Shown: positions 1-11,115, numbered from the stretch's first letter. The stretch: 64,000 nucleotides of DNA from Nitzschia sp. DOCU1 (GCA_951394045.1 OX595987.1:1674001-1738000), one strand, 5' to 3'. The notes: a model not told the origin generated them from the letters alone. Program-made: numbers and translations.

Positions 1-2013
1 CAGCTCCGGCATTCTTAGCAAGAAGGTCGCGCACCAGCTTCGAAGAGCGTCGTCGGACAGTTTGGAAACCTTGACGTCACTTTTGAAGACTAATGAGTCG
101 TCTTCTTCGTCAAAGTTTTCGCCTATACCGAGAATCGGTGGTAGAGAACACGATTTCTCAGGACCGGACTTGCGAGCTTTGACATCCGCTCCAAATGACC
201 AAGCCTTCTCACTTATAGCTAAAGTTTGACTGAAATTGTTGTCAGAGAGTATATGTTGTTGGCTCGAAAGAGCGGACCAAACTTTGTCGCGGCAATTCTT
301 AGGAATCAATTCGTATTTCTCCAAATCGATTTCGCCTTCAATGCCATTCATACCCCTGGGAATATCCTTTGGCCATACAGAAACACCGCTGATTACCAAG
401 AAGTCTTCTGCAACGGCATGTCCTTGACCAATGGCACTAAACACGTCTTGCGACGTACATTTCCAGATTCCGTCTTCTTGTGTCGAACCAACTGGACTAC
501 CGACATTCCTCTCTCTGAGTTCAGAGCTGCAATGTAGCCAAAGAAGATTCTCTGTTCCCTTGACTGTATACTGACCGCCGTATCTTATTGGAATAGTAAC
601 AACCTTGTTTCCTCCGGTACTTCGGTCAGAAACCTTGACGTCTAGACCTACACTCGACGGACGATTTAGAATGACGCCAACGCTGGCCGATTTATCGTCC
701 GCCAGAATGAGTACAATAGACTTGTGTAGATCTTGACTGTCCAATAGGAAAGGAGAACGATCTGCTGACGACGCTCTCAAAAAGGCTCCGACCATCGAAT
801 CCCGGTCAGCATCTGTTCCTCGGCTAATCAGTAGCTCTACCAGTTCAGGATTTGTATTGAAATCCTCCGGATCGCGTTGCTGGCGCCCGCCACCGCCACC
901 TGCGGCGCTAGACAGCAGGTTACTCAATGCCCATTCTTTCAGCATTAAATCGTCGAAACCTCCCGATTTTTTATCTGCAGTCTCCTTCCGCCCAATCATT
1001 TTCATGAGAAGGTTCCACGTATCGAGGCCGGCATCTCGAGGGTCCGCTCCTGCCCCTTGACGAGCTAATTCTTGCAGCAGAGTTTGCGAGTCTGTGGCGA
1101 CCATGTACCAGCTATTCCGAGTAAGTTCTCCTGCTAGCTGTCCGGGACCCCAGCCGGCGTAACCCACAAACACCCAGAAATCTGAAACTTTTGCTGCACC
1201 GGCCTTGACCAGCTTTTTTGCGTTGTGAAATGTCGTCCACTGAATGTCTTTCATGACTTTGATACTCGCTTTTGTCGCCATTTCGTTGGACAACGAGTGC
1301 AGACAGGTAATGTCCGGATGCTTCGCATTCAAACCTTCAACGTCCCCACCGAACCAGACGCGCCACTTTTGGCCCTCATTGACATCGTCCTCGAGCATGA
1401 GATCTGTGGGGCGATTCAAAATTATCCCCTTGGTAAAGGTGTTTCCATGATCGAGAACTAGAATTGCTGCTTTATGAAAGTACTGCTGTCGCAATCCAAA
1501 GCCGAATTCTTGTTCCACTCCTCCCAGAATGACGGCTCCTGCTTCAATTACGTCACCCGAATCATAGGCCCATTGTGATGGATCCAAAGGCGTCAAAGTA
1601 TCCTCGCTACTACTACTGGCAGTTTGAGTCGCGGCAGACGACGAGGACACTACTGATGAATTAGCAGCGTCCGTAGCAAACTCGTTGAAGAGTGAACCGA
1701 TGCCATCCAAGTCGCCGTCCAAGGACGACGCACCAGTTGCGCTTTCTTGTGTGGAAGCCTTCTCTCCCATGACCAGCTTGGCTCGGAAAGCTCTCCAGTC
1801 CTCGTCCTGTAACGCCAAAGTGTCATCATCGTCGTCGTCGTCTTGCCAGTCGTCATTTTTAGCCATGAAGAGGCGATCTCGACAGCGAGGACGATCCACT
1901 GTGGCCTGTTTTCGAGAGCTCAAGGCCGGAACAGGGGCAAACGACAGCGCGTTTTGTCCAAAGAGAAGAAAGAGAGCCAACAGACTCAGTCTGTCAAGCG
2001 ATTTTGTACTCAT
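1..2013 (-). CDS. Plastid-targeted tandem YqgE/AlgH (DUF179) protein, 3' end outside window
   Basis: One uninterrupted frame runs from an ATG at 2013 to the left edge (671 codons, no stop), so the C-terminus lies outside the window. An in-frame TGA lies about 85 nt upstream of the ATG. The N-terminus has a hydrophobic signal (SLLALFLLFG) followed by ALSFAP, the A-F plastid cleavage context of diatoms, so import across the four plastid membranes is expected. An acidic low-complexity linker follows. Two copies of the YqgE/AlgH signature are visible: KGIILNRP near residue 195 and VGVILNRP in the C-terminal half, each preceded by an F/L-HK-hydrophobic strand. Bacterial family members are about 190 residues with one domain, so this is a duplicated, enlarged form. 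DUF179 proteins have no settled biochemical role, and I assign none. No intron is needed in the visible part. Confidence 0.85.
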   Translation of the reverse strand, partial: MSTKSLDRLSLLALFLLFGQNALSFAPVPALSSRKQATVDRPRCRDRLFMAKNDDWQDDDDDDDTLALQDEDWRAFRAKLVMGEKASTQESATGASSLDGDLDGIGSLFNEFATDAANSSVVSSSSAATQTASSSSEDTLTPLDPSQWAYDSGDVIEAGAVILGGVEQEFGFGLRQQYFHKAAILVLDHGNTFTKGIILNRPTDLMLEDDVNEGQKWRVWFGGDVEGLNAKHPDITCLHSLSNEMATKASIKVMKDIQWTTFHNAKKLVKAGAAKVSDFWVFVGYAGWGPGQLAGELTRNSWYMVATDSQTLLQELARQGAGADPRDAGLDTWNLLMKMIGRKETADKKSGGFDDLMLKEWALSNLLSSAAGGGGGRQQRDPEDFNTNPELVELLISRGTDADRDSMVGAFLRASSADRSPFLLDSQDLHKSIVLILADDKSASVGVILNRPSSVGLDVKVSDRSTGGNKVVTIPIRYGGQYTVKGTENLLWLHCSSELRERNVGSPVGSTQEDGIWKCTSQDVFSAIGQGHAVAEDFLVISGVSVWPKDIPRGMNGIEGEIDLEKYELIPKNCRDKVWSALSSQQHILSDNNFSQTLAISEKAWSFGADVKARKSGPEKSCSLPPILGIGENFDEEDDSLVFKSDVKVSKLSDDALRSWCATFLLRMPEL

Positions 2014-2742
2014 TGCACAGGACAGTCTTTTGAAAACAGCAGATATGGCAATAGAAACAGTGGTCTGAAAGAAACGAGAACTGACGAAGCAATCTCAGAA
2101 TCTTTTGGAATCTTCTTGCGAGCGCTCAATTGCGTAGCCCCCAATAGAGACAAAGTGCGATACCCCACAGATAACTGCACTAGCAAGATCTCTTCCGGAG
2201 ACGAGGGTGGGTAACGACTGTTAGCTTACAATCATGCAATCGAGGAGATTATTACATTCGAAGGAATTCTTATATCATGGTGGCCGCGGCGACAGAGCAT
2301 CGTCATCGTCATCACACATCACCTCTCGCCTGGCAATCCACCGTCAGCACTACACAGCCTTCTCGTAGAGGGAGTCGAGTCTCGTAGAAATTCTTCGTGC
2401 GGCGACGCGGAGGGTATTTGACTCAATTGACTTCCTCAAATTTTTGGATCTTCGACTCCCTCGAGTTCAGCTCTAGCCCGCCCGCCTTTGGTCGTGGGAC
2501 GACTCGACTCGACTGACTCGGCCTCTCTGCTCCCGAAGCGGGATTGTTTCCGTTGGCGAATACGCTGCGTGCACAATTGTTTCCGTTGGCGGTTTGATGG
2601 CATCGGATGATGCCATCAAAATCCGAGAATTTCATGTTCACGGCCCTTGGGATTTGCTCAAAGCTGGGCTTCTCTCACTCTCTCCGCTTCACGAGCAATG
2701 ATCCTTCAAAACATCTAAAGCTAAGTTCAACGTTGTTTGGAA
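2014..2742. other. Intergenic region holding the left copy of a duplicated segment
   Basis: This is the divergent promoter region between the DUF179 gene and the first LEDGF-like gene. About 2085-2290 resembles about 3975-4215: both carry an AATCTCAGAAT block, a GCAAGATxTCTTCCGGAGA block and an ATTACATTCGAAGGAA block in the same order. This suggests that the tandem duplication also copied 5' flanking DNA. The rest shows no convincing coding potential. Confidence 0.55.
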
Positions 2743-3923
2743 ATGTCGGCCAATCAGGTAGCCCCCGAGATTCTCGAAGAATACGTGAAAAAAGGAATTG
2801 AAAAATGGCAGAAAGGATATCTTTTCATAACTGCTGGCGTTGGCGAAAAGGATATGATTTTGAAACCAGGGGAGAATCTTCCACCAGAAGATGACAAACA
2901 ACATCCTTACAACAAATTCCTCGGTGCTGTCGCGGAAGAAATGAGGGTGGAAGAAGAAAAGAAAAGATATGTTAAGGCACTGCAGGCTAGATCGAAGCAA
3001 TGGCAAGCTCTGATCGTGCCCATTTGCGAAAAAATTGCAGCCAGGAAGCCATCACCGAAAAAAGCACGCATAGAAACGAAAACAAAAAGATGGACTGGCG
3101 CCAAAACAAAGGAGCCGCTGGATGAGATGATTGATTCAGAAGATCTCGATAGCCTGTTATCAGGTGAGAGTTTCGTACCAGCGAATAAATCATCCTCCGA
3201 GAGAAACCTTGAGCAGAAGAAAAAGGCATTTGAAGAGGCGAGGGACGAGTTCTTGGCGGAGGTTCCCGAGGGCACGAAGGAGCGATTCGGACAGATATTC
3301 TTTTCCAAATGGGGCAAGCAGTTTTTGCCAGTTTTGGTGTTGAGTCCGTTCTCAGTTCCTCCAGGGGGTGCTCGAGATATGTGGTACAAAATGTATGATA
3401 CTGTAAGATGAAACACCGGCAACCTTCTGTGGATACCGTTGAGTGTTGTTTTTAATATTTGCGATCTTGTTTCTATGCAGTGTAAAGAAAAAGACAGACT
3501 GCCTCATATGACGAACTTGACGTAAGTAAGATTGTGTACACGTCGTTAGTCGAGTGGGTGTCGTTCTCTTACGGCTGATGGTTCCGCTTTAGGTACTGGT
3601 ATGGCGCTTCCAACGATCCACAGAATGCCTACTCGTTCATAGCCACGAGCGCGCTTGTTTCATATGAAGTTGGTGTTAAGAAAGGGTACGATAAGCTACC
3701 GGTCGCGGTACAGAAGAAATTGGACGAAGGGAAACCTGTCCCGGCGAACTTCAGAATGCTGGTGGAAGGGCTGGAAGAAATGCGGGAGGATTTGGTTAAG
3801 GATCCGGAGGATCGTGCGGGCTGGATGGGAAGCGATTTTAAAGAGGCGTATACCATCCCTACCGACGAGGAGAACGATGAAGCGTCGGACGCAAGACCGA
3901 TTGCAAAGAAGAGAAAAATTTAA
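2743..3923 (+). CDS. Truncated LEDGF/PWWP-like nuclear protein (tandem copy 1)
   Basis: Exons are 2743-3402, 3481-3521 and 3593-3923, giving 343 residues. Both introns are GT-AG and sit exactly where they do in the downstream paralogue. The start is the ATG in the MSANQV context shared by both copies. The N-terminal part is a charged helical region. The segment around KWGKQ, SPFSVPPG, MWYKMYD and YWYG, joined across the introns, resembles a divergent PWWP fold; that is inference. The frame ends in a basic KKRKI tail that could be a nuclear localisation signal. Compared with copy 2 it lacks the Lys-rich linker, the IBD-like bundle and the TFIIS-central-like domain. Residues about 68-145 differ strongly between the copies while the flanks are nearly identical. 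It may be a dominant short form, a neofunctionalised copy, or a gene on its way to decay. Confidence 0.75.
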
Positions 3924-4601
3924 GATGACGAACGGCGCGAAGCTGATGAAGCCGATAAGGAGCCTCCCGAGCATGAGAGCTGACCCAGTAATCTCAGAAT
4001 GTATTGGAATCTCCTTGCAAGCGCCAAATCGCCCACCAACCCAACCCAACCCACCCCCAAAAAAGAAACATCACGCGAGTGCACTACCTCGCAGACAAAT
4101 TCCTACCAGGTAGCAAGATTTCTTCCGGAGAAACTATGTAACGAATAGCTTACTATTATTCAGTCGAACAGAATATTACATTCGAAGGAACTCTTCAACA
4201 TGTTGCTTGAACCTAGACGAGCATTGTCATTGTCACATCAAGTTGCGTGATCCGTCATTGACCAATAGAGCCTTTTTCTTGTAATAGTCTTGTAGATAGT
4301 AATTCTGTACCAGGTAGTCAGAATGAATAGAAATGATTTGACTCGACTGTGATGGCCATGCAATCATAGAGGAAAGGACTAACAGGATTACAAAGCTCGT
4401 GAACCATTTAGTATCTACACGTTTTCGCGTGACTATTTCGATATGTTGCGTCATGGTAACATGGCATCTCGCCGCGAAGCGCAAGTGCGTAAAAGCAACA
4501 TCAGACCCCACCTGGCCAAAATAGAACGCAAGACAACTCAACTCAGTTAGAAACGGCGAGAAGTAATTCAAAGAAAAGATATTCGCTGGTGTTGTTTGAT
4601 T
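3924..4601. other. Intergenic spacer with the right copy of a duplicated 5' flank
   Basis: The first about 50 nt after the copy 1 stop may be remnant coding sequence. From about 3975 to 4215 the sequence matches the flank upstream of copy 1 block by block, with many substitutions and small indels. From about 4230 to 4600 I see no gene and little similarity. The segment presumably holds the promoter of copy 2. Confidence 0.5.
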
Positions 4602-7429
4602 ATGTCGGCCAATCAGGTAGCCCCCGAGACTCTCGAAGAATACGTGAAAAAAGGAATTGAAAAATGGCAGAAAGGAGATCTTTTCATAACTGCTGGCGTT
4701 GGCGAAAAGGATATGATTTTGAAACCAGGGGAGAATCTTCCACCAGAAGATGACAAACAACATCCTTACAACAAATTCCTCGGTGCTGTCGCGGAAAGTT
4801 TAGCGGGAGACTATATGCTACCAAGCGTGAAAAGACTTGTTAAGCAACTGCAATCCAAGTCGAAGCAATGGCAAGCTCTTATTGGGCCGATTTGCGAAGA
4901 AATTGCGGCCAGAACGCCGTCACCGAAGAAAGCAAGCACGGAGAAAAAATCGGGGGCGAAAGTAAAAAAGGAGGAGCCGCTGGACGAGACGCTTCTTCCA
5001 GAAAGTCTCGATCGCCAGCTAGCAGCTGAGAGTGGAGCACCAGCGAATAAATCATCCTCCGAGAGAAACCTTGAGCAGAAGAAAAAGGCATTTGAAGAGG
5101 CGAGGGACGAGATCTTGGCAGAGGTTCCCGAGGGCACGAAGGAGCGATTCGGACAGATATTCTTTTCCAAATGGGGCAAGCAGATTTTGCCAGTTTTGGT
5201 GTTGAGTCCGTTCTCAGTTCCTCCAGGGGGTGTTCGAGACATGTGGTACAAAATGTATGACAATGTAAGATGAAACACCGGCAACCTCCTGTGGATACCG
5301 TTGAGTGTTGTTTTTAATATTTGCAATCTTGTTTCTATGCAGTGTAAAGAAAAAGACAGACTGCCTCATATGACGAACTTGACGTAAGTAAGATTGTGTT
5401 CAAGTCGTTAGTCGAGTGGGTGTCGTTCTCTTACGACTGATGGTTCCGCTTTAGGTACTGGTATGGCGCTTCCAACGATCCACAGAATGCCTACTCGTTC
5501 ATAGCCACGAGCGCGCTTGTTTCATATGAAGTTGGTGTTAAGAAAGGGTACGATAAGCTACCGGTCGCGGTACAGAAGAAATTGGACGAAGGGAAACCTG
5601 TCCCGGCGAACTTCAGAATGCTGGTGGAAGGGCTGGAAGAAATGCGGGAGGATTTGGTTAAGGATCCGAAGGATCGTACGGGCTGGATGGGAAGCGATTT
5701 TAAAGAGGCGTATACCATCCCTACCGACGAGGAGAACGATGAAGCGTCGGATGAAAGGCCGATTGCGACGAAGAAGGCCAAAGCACCCAAGGGAAAGAAG
5801 GAAAGCAAAGCGAAAGAACCAACAAGTGGTGGCGGAAAGAAGAGAAAGGCCAAAGAAAAAGAGCCTCGCGAAGTCGATGGAAGCGATGAGGTCCTTCCCG
5901 AGCCAGCAACGAAGAAATCCAAGAAAGGTAAAAAGATGAAGAAAGTTACGAAGAAAGGGAAGAAGGAACCTCCGGCTTCGTCGGAAACGGCTTCATTTTT
6001 CTCCCCAGGCAAACAGCCAAAGGCTGGCAAAACTCCTAAGCTGCAAGAAGAACCTCCACTTGACGCAGCCGCACCCGCTGCCGGGGACCAGGTGCTCGAA
6101 GGCTCCGTTCGTGTTAAGACGAAGTTGGAGTTGGAAGAGGAAATCAAGTATGCTTTGGGGGAAAGTGACTCGGAGGGCAGCAAGGATGATGAAGATTTCG
6201 ACGACGAAGATTTTGGTGGTGGTGCGGCGGATAAGGCCGACCATGATCTGAGTGGTGATCTCGTCGAGAGCACGCTTAAAAAGTCCAAGGGAAGACGCCC
6301 CAGTAAAATTCAGACGGAAAAGGAACCACCCAAAAAGAAAGCAAAGAAAGTAAAGCACAAGATCGAAAAAGGCATTGAAAAGGTGAAGAAAGTTCCATCG
6401 GAAAAAGCTAGGAAAATGGCGGAGCAGAAGAAGTACAATGACAGCGACAAGGTCGTGCGACCTGTCTTGAAGAAGTGGCAAAAGGCCATGGACGGCAATG
6501 ACGAGAAAGGTATCATCGAAGTTTTCAAGGAAATGCAACCTCTCGTAGAAAAAGTCCACTGGGCGCTGATGCCTGATATAATGAAGAAGTACGTGAAACC
6601 TTCCAAGAGCATTTTGACGCAAAAGGATGTGTACAAGAAGCTCTACGAATCCCTTAAAGCTCACTACGCTGAAGTTCAGAAGGAGGCTATCCCGGGTTGG
6701 CAACCTGAAGTCGTTCGTTCAAACGAGGAAGAGAAAAGGGAGATCGCACATTCCACAGTCAAACAAGAGCCTGCCCCTGCAAAAGATGCTGTCGCTGGTA
6801 AGGACGCCCCGACACCCACCAAGGACGAGTCGCAGAAGACACTGCTGGGAACGCCAATCAAACGTATCGGTAGCCTGGAGAAGGTCGTGGAGAAGCCCCA
6901 GAGTGAGCCTGCGCCGCAGAAGGATGTCAAGGTGGAACGGAAAAAGTTTTCCTTGGGCAATCTTATGCGACCAACGTCGGAAGCTGCGAAGGGTGCAGTC
7001 AAGACCTCATCGACTAGCAAGTCAGCACCTACGCAGGTATTGCAGAAGCAACAAGCAATACCAGACTGGTTGACCGGGGCTTCCCCGGTGGAAGCGCCCA
7101 AAGATGATCCTCGTGCACTTGGCCTTGAGTTCCTGCAGCAGGCGACACCCAGCATTCCCATGTCGAAAGGTGTGGATCATGATGCCATTGCGCTCGCTTT
7201 AGAGGCTGCAATATTCAAGTCTGTGAAATCTGATCATCAAAGCAAATGGGTACAAAAGTATTGGGAGAAGATAGACAGCATCGTCGTCGCAATTAGCGGC
7301 GACAAGGAGGTTGGAACAATCGCGTCAATGATCGCTCAAGGGAAGTTCGAATCCGCCGATCAAGTGGTTGGACTCTCGGACGACGCTATCATGAACTCCT
7401 TTCTAGGTAAACCCGTGATTCTCCCGTAA
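4602..7429 (+). CDS. LEDGF/HDGF-like chromatin protein: PWWP-like, IBD-like and TFIIS-central-like regions (copy 2)
   Basis: Exons are 4602-5264, 5343-5383 and 5455-7429, giving 892 residues. Regions in order: charged helical N-terminus (1-185); a PWWP-like segment (about 190-270) with KWGKQ, SPFSVPPG and YWYG; a long Lys/Glu-rich disordered linker with several KKxK runs suited to nuclear import; a predicted four-helix region (about 569-643, starting RPVLKKWQKAM) whose pattern resembles the integrase-binding/TFIIS-N-type bundle of LEDGF and HRP2; and a C-terminal segment (about 785-888) with the DHDAIALALEAAIF and KYWEKIDSIV pattern of the TFIIS central domain. LEDGF-type proteins tether elongation and chromatin factors to methylated nucleosomes, so a role in transcription through chromatin is the natural reading. 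All domain assignments are by eye. The gene model is strong, because frames join cleanly and the paralogue shares the introns. Confidence 0.75.
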
Positions 7430-7873
7430 GTTTGGCTAATTTCCTGGTTATATATTTCTATGGTTATTGCGGGTCACCTGTCAGTCGACAACGTAGCAGG
7501 GAGCCACCGTGTATCTAGGCCGGTGAGCTCTTTTGAAAGCTGCTGTATGATAACACGCTTGCATCGTACATATCATGGGTACCTGGATGCGTTCGTTTAT
7601 TAATTTGATTCGTTTGACCACTACGACACGTTCGATTCCTTCAGCGACTAATTCTATCGCATTGGTTGGCGCGCGCGGTTTGCCGCATTCCGATGATTAT
7701 TGATTCCGTTGCGCAAGCAAGCAAGATCCAAGAAGCGGCGGAAGCAGGCGCGATGATTCGACCCCCAGCAGGATGTGTAATGACCATGACGGGCATTGTC
7801 CGACGTTCCTGGCCAAAAATGCACAGGGTCAAAGGATATCGCGTAGGTTTTTAAAGACACTTTTACTGCTACA
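7430..7873. other. Intergenic region upstream of the GOST gene
   Basis: About 440 nt separate two genes on the same strand. Short open frames exist on both strands but none has a recognisable product. It presumably contains the 3' UTR of the LEDGF-like gene and the promoter of the next gene. I see nothing else. Confidence 0.4.
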
Positions 7874-9830
7874 ATGAGTCGATCATCTCTATTTCTGTCG
7901 ATTATAGTGCTGTTATCACAGTTCGCGAGTTCGGACATCATTCCTTTGTCGCTCATCCTGGACGCCGACTCGCAAGAAGTCCACTACGTCGAAGGTTCGT
8001 TAGCGTTGGTTGGTCTTGGTAATGCTATGCGAGGAGTCGTGTTTCTCACTCTTGGCATCTTTGTCGCTCTCCGTTGTGAAACAGGATGGCTAGAAGCGCC
8101 AGCACACGTGGACTTGTCGAAAGTTAAATTTCTCACAACGGTTGTACCGAGTTTTAATGACGATTTTTTCGAAGAAGACGACCAGGTGGGTAGCACCGAT
8201 GATGCCATCTTGAACGACGATCAAGGCGGAACGACCCCTCCAGGGCCAGATAGCAACGGAGGAGGGGAGGAAGTGCCTCAATCGCCTCCTGATGGTGGAT
8301 CTGAGACCCCTGCCCCATCTCCTGATCAGGTCGGTGCAGAAACTCCTGCTCCAACCGGTGTTCGGCGAAGTAGACAATTGGACCAGGGGGGTGAGCTGGT
8401 TGGTGGTGGCGCACAACGAGTCAAACAGGTGCTGGATATCGTTCTCTTCTATCTCCCTTCCGACTGCAAGCAAAATTCGTGGGGTGGTTGTGACTGGTCG
8501 GCTCTTGGAGTCGGCGTTAAGGATGGCACGGTCCAGGGAGGGGTCAGCTACTGCTGCTCTGCGGATGCAGTAACCAAGGGTATTTGTACTTCTGATATGG
8601 CTGGACAGTTAATGATCAACCACGATGTTTTCCAGGGAGATCATAGGACGGTGGAGGTGCCCACTGCACCTGACACGGAGTTCGCACTGGACTACGCACT
8701 CTTTGAGGTTGCTGTTACAGGAGATTATGTTATATTGCTGGCAAATTGTGATGACTATGGTCTCGATGTCTTCTCGCTGGGTTCAATGGAGTGGAAGTCA
8801 AGCAAGGGCTACCTCCCGGGCGAGATGTTTGGCCTCATGTTCTTCGACTTTGCGTTGACCATAGTCTACCTGGTCATGTTCCTTTGGTACGGGCTCGGGA
8901 TGAGAATGTACCAAGACGCTGCAATTGGTATACAAAAGTTCATACTGGCTACCATATTCCTTGGGCTGTTGGAGTTCTTCTGTCGAGCAATGGATCTGGC
9001 AACGTGGAATCTGGATGGGATCCGTTCAACGGGTCTTGTTTGGGCAGGTACGGAAAGCAGCCACTGCTATCTGTCGATCGTTTTGATGCAAGGATCCAAT
9101 CTCTCATTCATTGCCTTTTCTGTGTGCCTCTCCAGCTGTCATACTCGGAGTCCTCAAGCGAGGCATCACGCGTTGCCTCTTCGTCATGGTCTCGATGGGA
9201 TGGGGTGTTGTCCGAGACAGTCTGGGCCTAGCGTTGATGAAAATTGTTTTTCTTGGATTGGTTTATTGCGGGTTGACAATGGTTCGAGATTTCTTCCTCG
9301 TTTTGGCAGTCGACAAAGTTCAGTCTTGGTCTGCCGGCACAGAAGAAACGCTGGTTAATTTGACCGTACTGATTTCCCTTGCTTTGGTGGCAGTTGATTT
9401 GATATTCTTCGTTTGGATCATGTCTTCTCTCGTGTCCACGACGGAATATCTGAGGAATTTGAATCAAACCTCAAAGTTACAACGGCATCTGAGGCTTCGA
9501 TGTATCATCCTGACGGCATTTGCAGCCTCAGTGGTATGGGTTATTTTCTCAATTGTTACTGAAGTAATGGGCTTGTTGTCGACAGCTCAATACTGGATTT
9601 TGGAGGGAGCTGTGCACCTGATTAATTTGTACGTGATTGCGAGCGTCGCCATACTGTGGAGACCGAATCCAAATGCCAAGGATTATGCCATGCAAATGGA
9701 GCTTCCGATGATGGGTGACGACGACGGAGAAAACGATCTGGAACTTTCTTGTGTTGTACCGTCGGCCGGGGACATGGACGACGGTGACGACCCGGACCAT
9801 CTTCCAGTGGACGATGCCGTCGCCACGTAG
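7874..9830 (+). CDS. GOST-type seven-transmembrane protein (Lung_7-TM_R family)
   Basis: Exons are 7874-9047 and 9136-9830 (88-nt GT-AG intron), giving 622 residues. The protein begins with a signal peptide (FLSIIVLLSQFASS). A long luminal part follows, with a Pro/Gly/Asp-rich spacer (about 100-165) and a cysteine-containing domain (CDW, SYCCSAD). A seven-helix block follows, with the family motif that spans the intron: GVLKRGITRCLFVMVSMGWG, close to the LKxxxSRxLVxxxSxGxG signature of GPR107/TMEM87/TMEM145-like proteins. The cytosolic tail is acidic. GOST proteins cycle through Golgi and endosomes and are proposed trafficking chaperones. Splicing is required: without it the frame breaks just before this motif. 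Ligand and cargo cannot be told from the sequence. Confidence 0.8.
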
Positions 9831-9856
9831 ACTCCACTTGATCGGTTTGACCATTC

Positions 9857-11115
9857 TCATTCCCACAACAAGTCTCTTGGTACCATCGGTTCCGGCTGCG
9901 GGAGTCCCCTTTGCATGTCGATAATTTCACTGGGTGCCGACCGCAGAAGCATATCCTTTGCACCAACGGCGACAAGCGTATCTAGATACTGTGATACTAA
10001 TAGAAGATCCATAATTTCCCTCGTACTAATGGCGGGCATGGATGGGTCTTTGAACGACTCAACCACACTGGATTTCAATCCGTCGATGATGGCTCCCCGT
10101 TCCTTTGCAATGCCAATGCCCGTCAAATACAATTTCTCTGCGTGAGCCTCCGCCGCCTTGACCTTGGATATTTTCTCTGTGCCAACAATCCCGTCCGTTA
10201 GCAGTCACCGCACTTTAGTAGTATCACAAATCGGATGCACTCACCTGCTTCGGCCTTGTGCGGCATTGATTCTTTCATACGCTTGGATGCATTCATTTCG
10301 TTCATGGAATCTTTGACTCGTTGATTGGGTGTCACCTTTGCGACAAGTGTACTCACAATCTCAAATCCAAAGTCCTTCATTGCACTCTGCAGTTTGGTAA
10401 ATACCGTATCGGCAATTTCGGTTTTGGTCGCAAAGACCTGGTTTAGATCCATTCGCGGCACTGTCGATCGAATCACGTCATAAACATGGGTTCGAATCTG
10501 CACACTTGCATCGGTCAGTCTATAGTAGGCGTCATAAGCTCGTTCCACCCAAACACGGTATTGTACCGATATTTCAAGGTACACAAAGACATTGTCACTC
10601 GTTTTCGTCTCGACTGTCACGTCAATCTGCTGCACCCGTAGACTGAGTCGCGCCTTGATGACCGTGCAAGGCCAGATCCCCCCACAATAGAGTCCCGGTC
10701 CAATCACCTCCTGAAAGGCACCGAATTGTTCCACGATTCCAACTTCTTGCGTTCGTACACATTGAACACAACAGATTCCATGCGACAAAATACTCCAGCT
10801 CAAATTCGTTGCTGGATTGTCGTGTCGAAGTACAGCTGTCGAATGATGCTGCTGATGCTGATGATGATGTGGAGGAGGAAAGGACTCCAACGCAGCGGTC
10901 GAAGTAGATTGACTGGATCGTTGTTGCGACTGCCTATACTGGCCATGGATTGGAACGACTCTGCCTGGAACGACTCTTGGTGTATGTTGTTCATGTGGTG
11001 GCTGATACCTCTGACGACTGGACAACTCGATTTCTTGAATCGCCCTAGGCCGGTGCGTCCGATTCTGACCTCCTCTGAAAATCAGAGGCTCACTGTAGCC
11101 CGAAGATGCTCTCAT
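9857..11115 (-). CDS. HIR-type SPFH/band 7 protein
   Basis: Exons are 11115-10245 and 10176-9857, giving 396 residues. In-frame ATG 11115 follows an upstream in-frame TGA. The N-terminus is Gln/His/Pro-rich and likely disordered. A Cys-rich turn (GICCVQCV) follows and may be palmitoylated. The SPFH domain comes next: EQFGAFQEVIGPG, LSLRVQQIDV, ETKTSDNVFVYLEISVQYRV, all closely matching plant hypersensitive-induced-reaction proteins. After the intron the coiled part (KAAEAHAEKLYLTGIGIAKE) and the DLLLVSQYLDTL segment match the HIR C-terminus. These proteins form oligomeric caps on membrane microdomains. The extended N-terminus is unusual, because plant HIR proteins start almost directly with the cysteine turn. 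The gene ends 27 nt from the convergent GOST stop. Confidence 0.85.

Larger units (their letters stand above)
2085..5760 (+). repeat. Tandem segmental duplication, unit about 1.86-1.9 kb
   Basis: The unit covers the 5' flank, exon 1, intron 1, exon 2, intron 2 and the start of exon 3. Gene starts are 1859 nt apart and third-exon starts 1862 nt apart. Near-identity includes both introns (for example the CTTGTTTCTATGCAG acceptor) and breaks at about 3895 against 5757, where copy 1 reaches its stop. Conservation of introns argues for recent duplication or gene conversion. The middle of exon 1 is much more divergent than its flanks. Confidence 0.85.

Noticed and set aside
2689..5326. Long minus-strand open frames repeated in both LEDGF-like copies
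   Set aside because: They are antisense shadows. Their duplication follows from the sense genes, and introns and protein conservation support only the plus strand.
5491..6703. Minus-strand frames of 265 and 236 residues inside the LEDGF-like gene
   Set aside because: They are rich in Ser, Phe and Leu, as expected from the antisense of Lys/Glu-rich codons.
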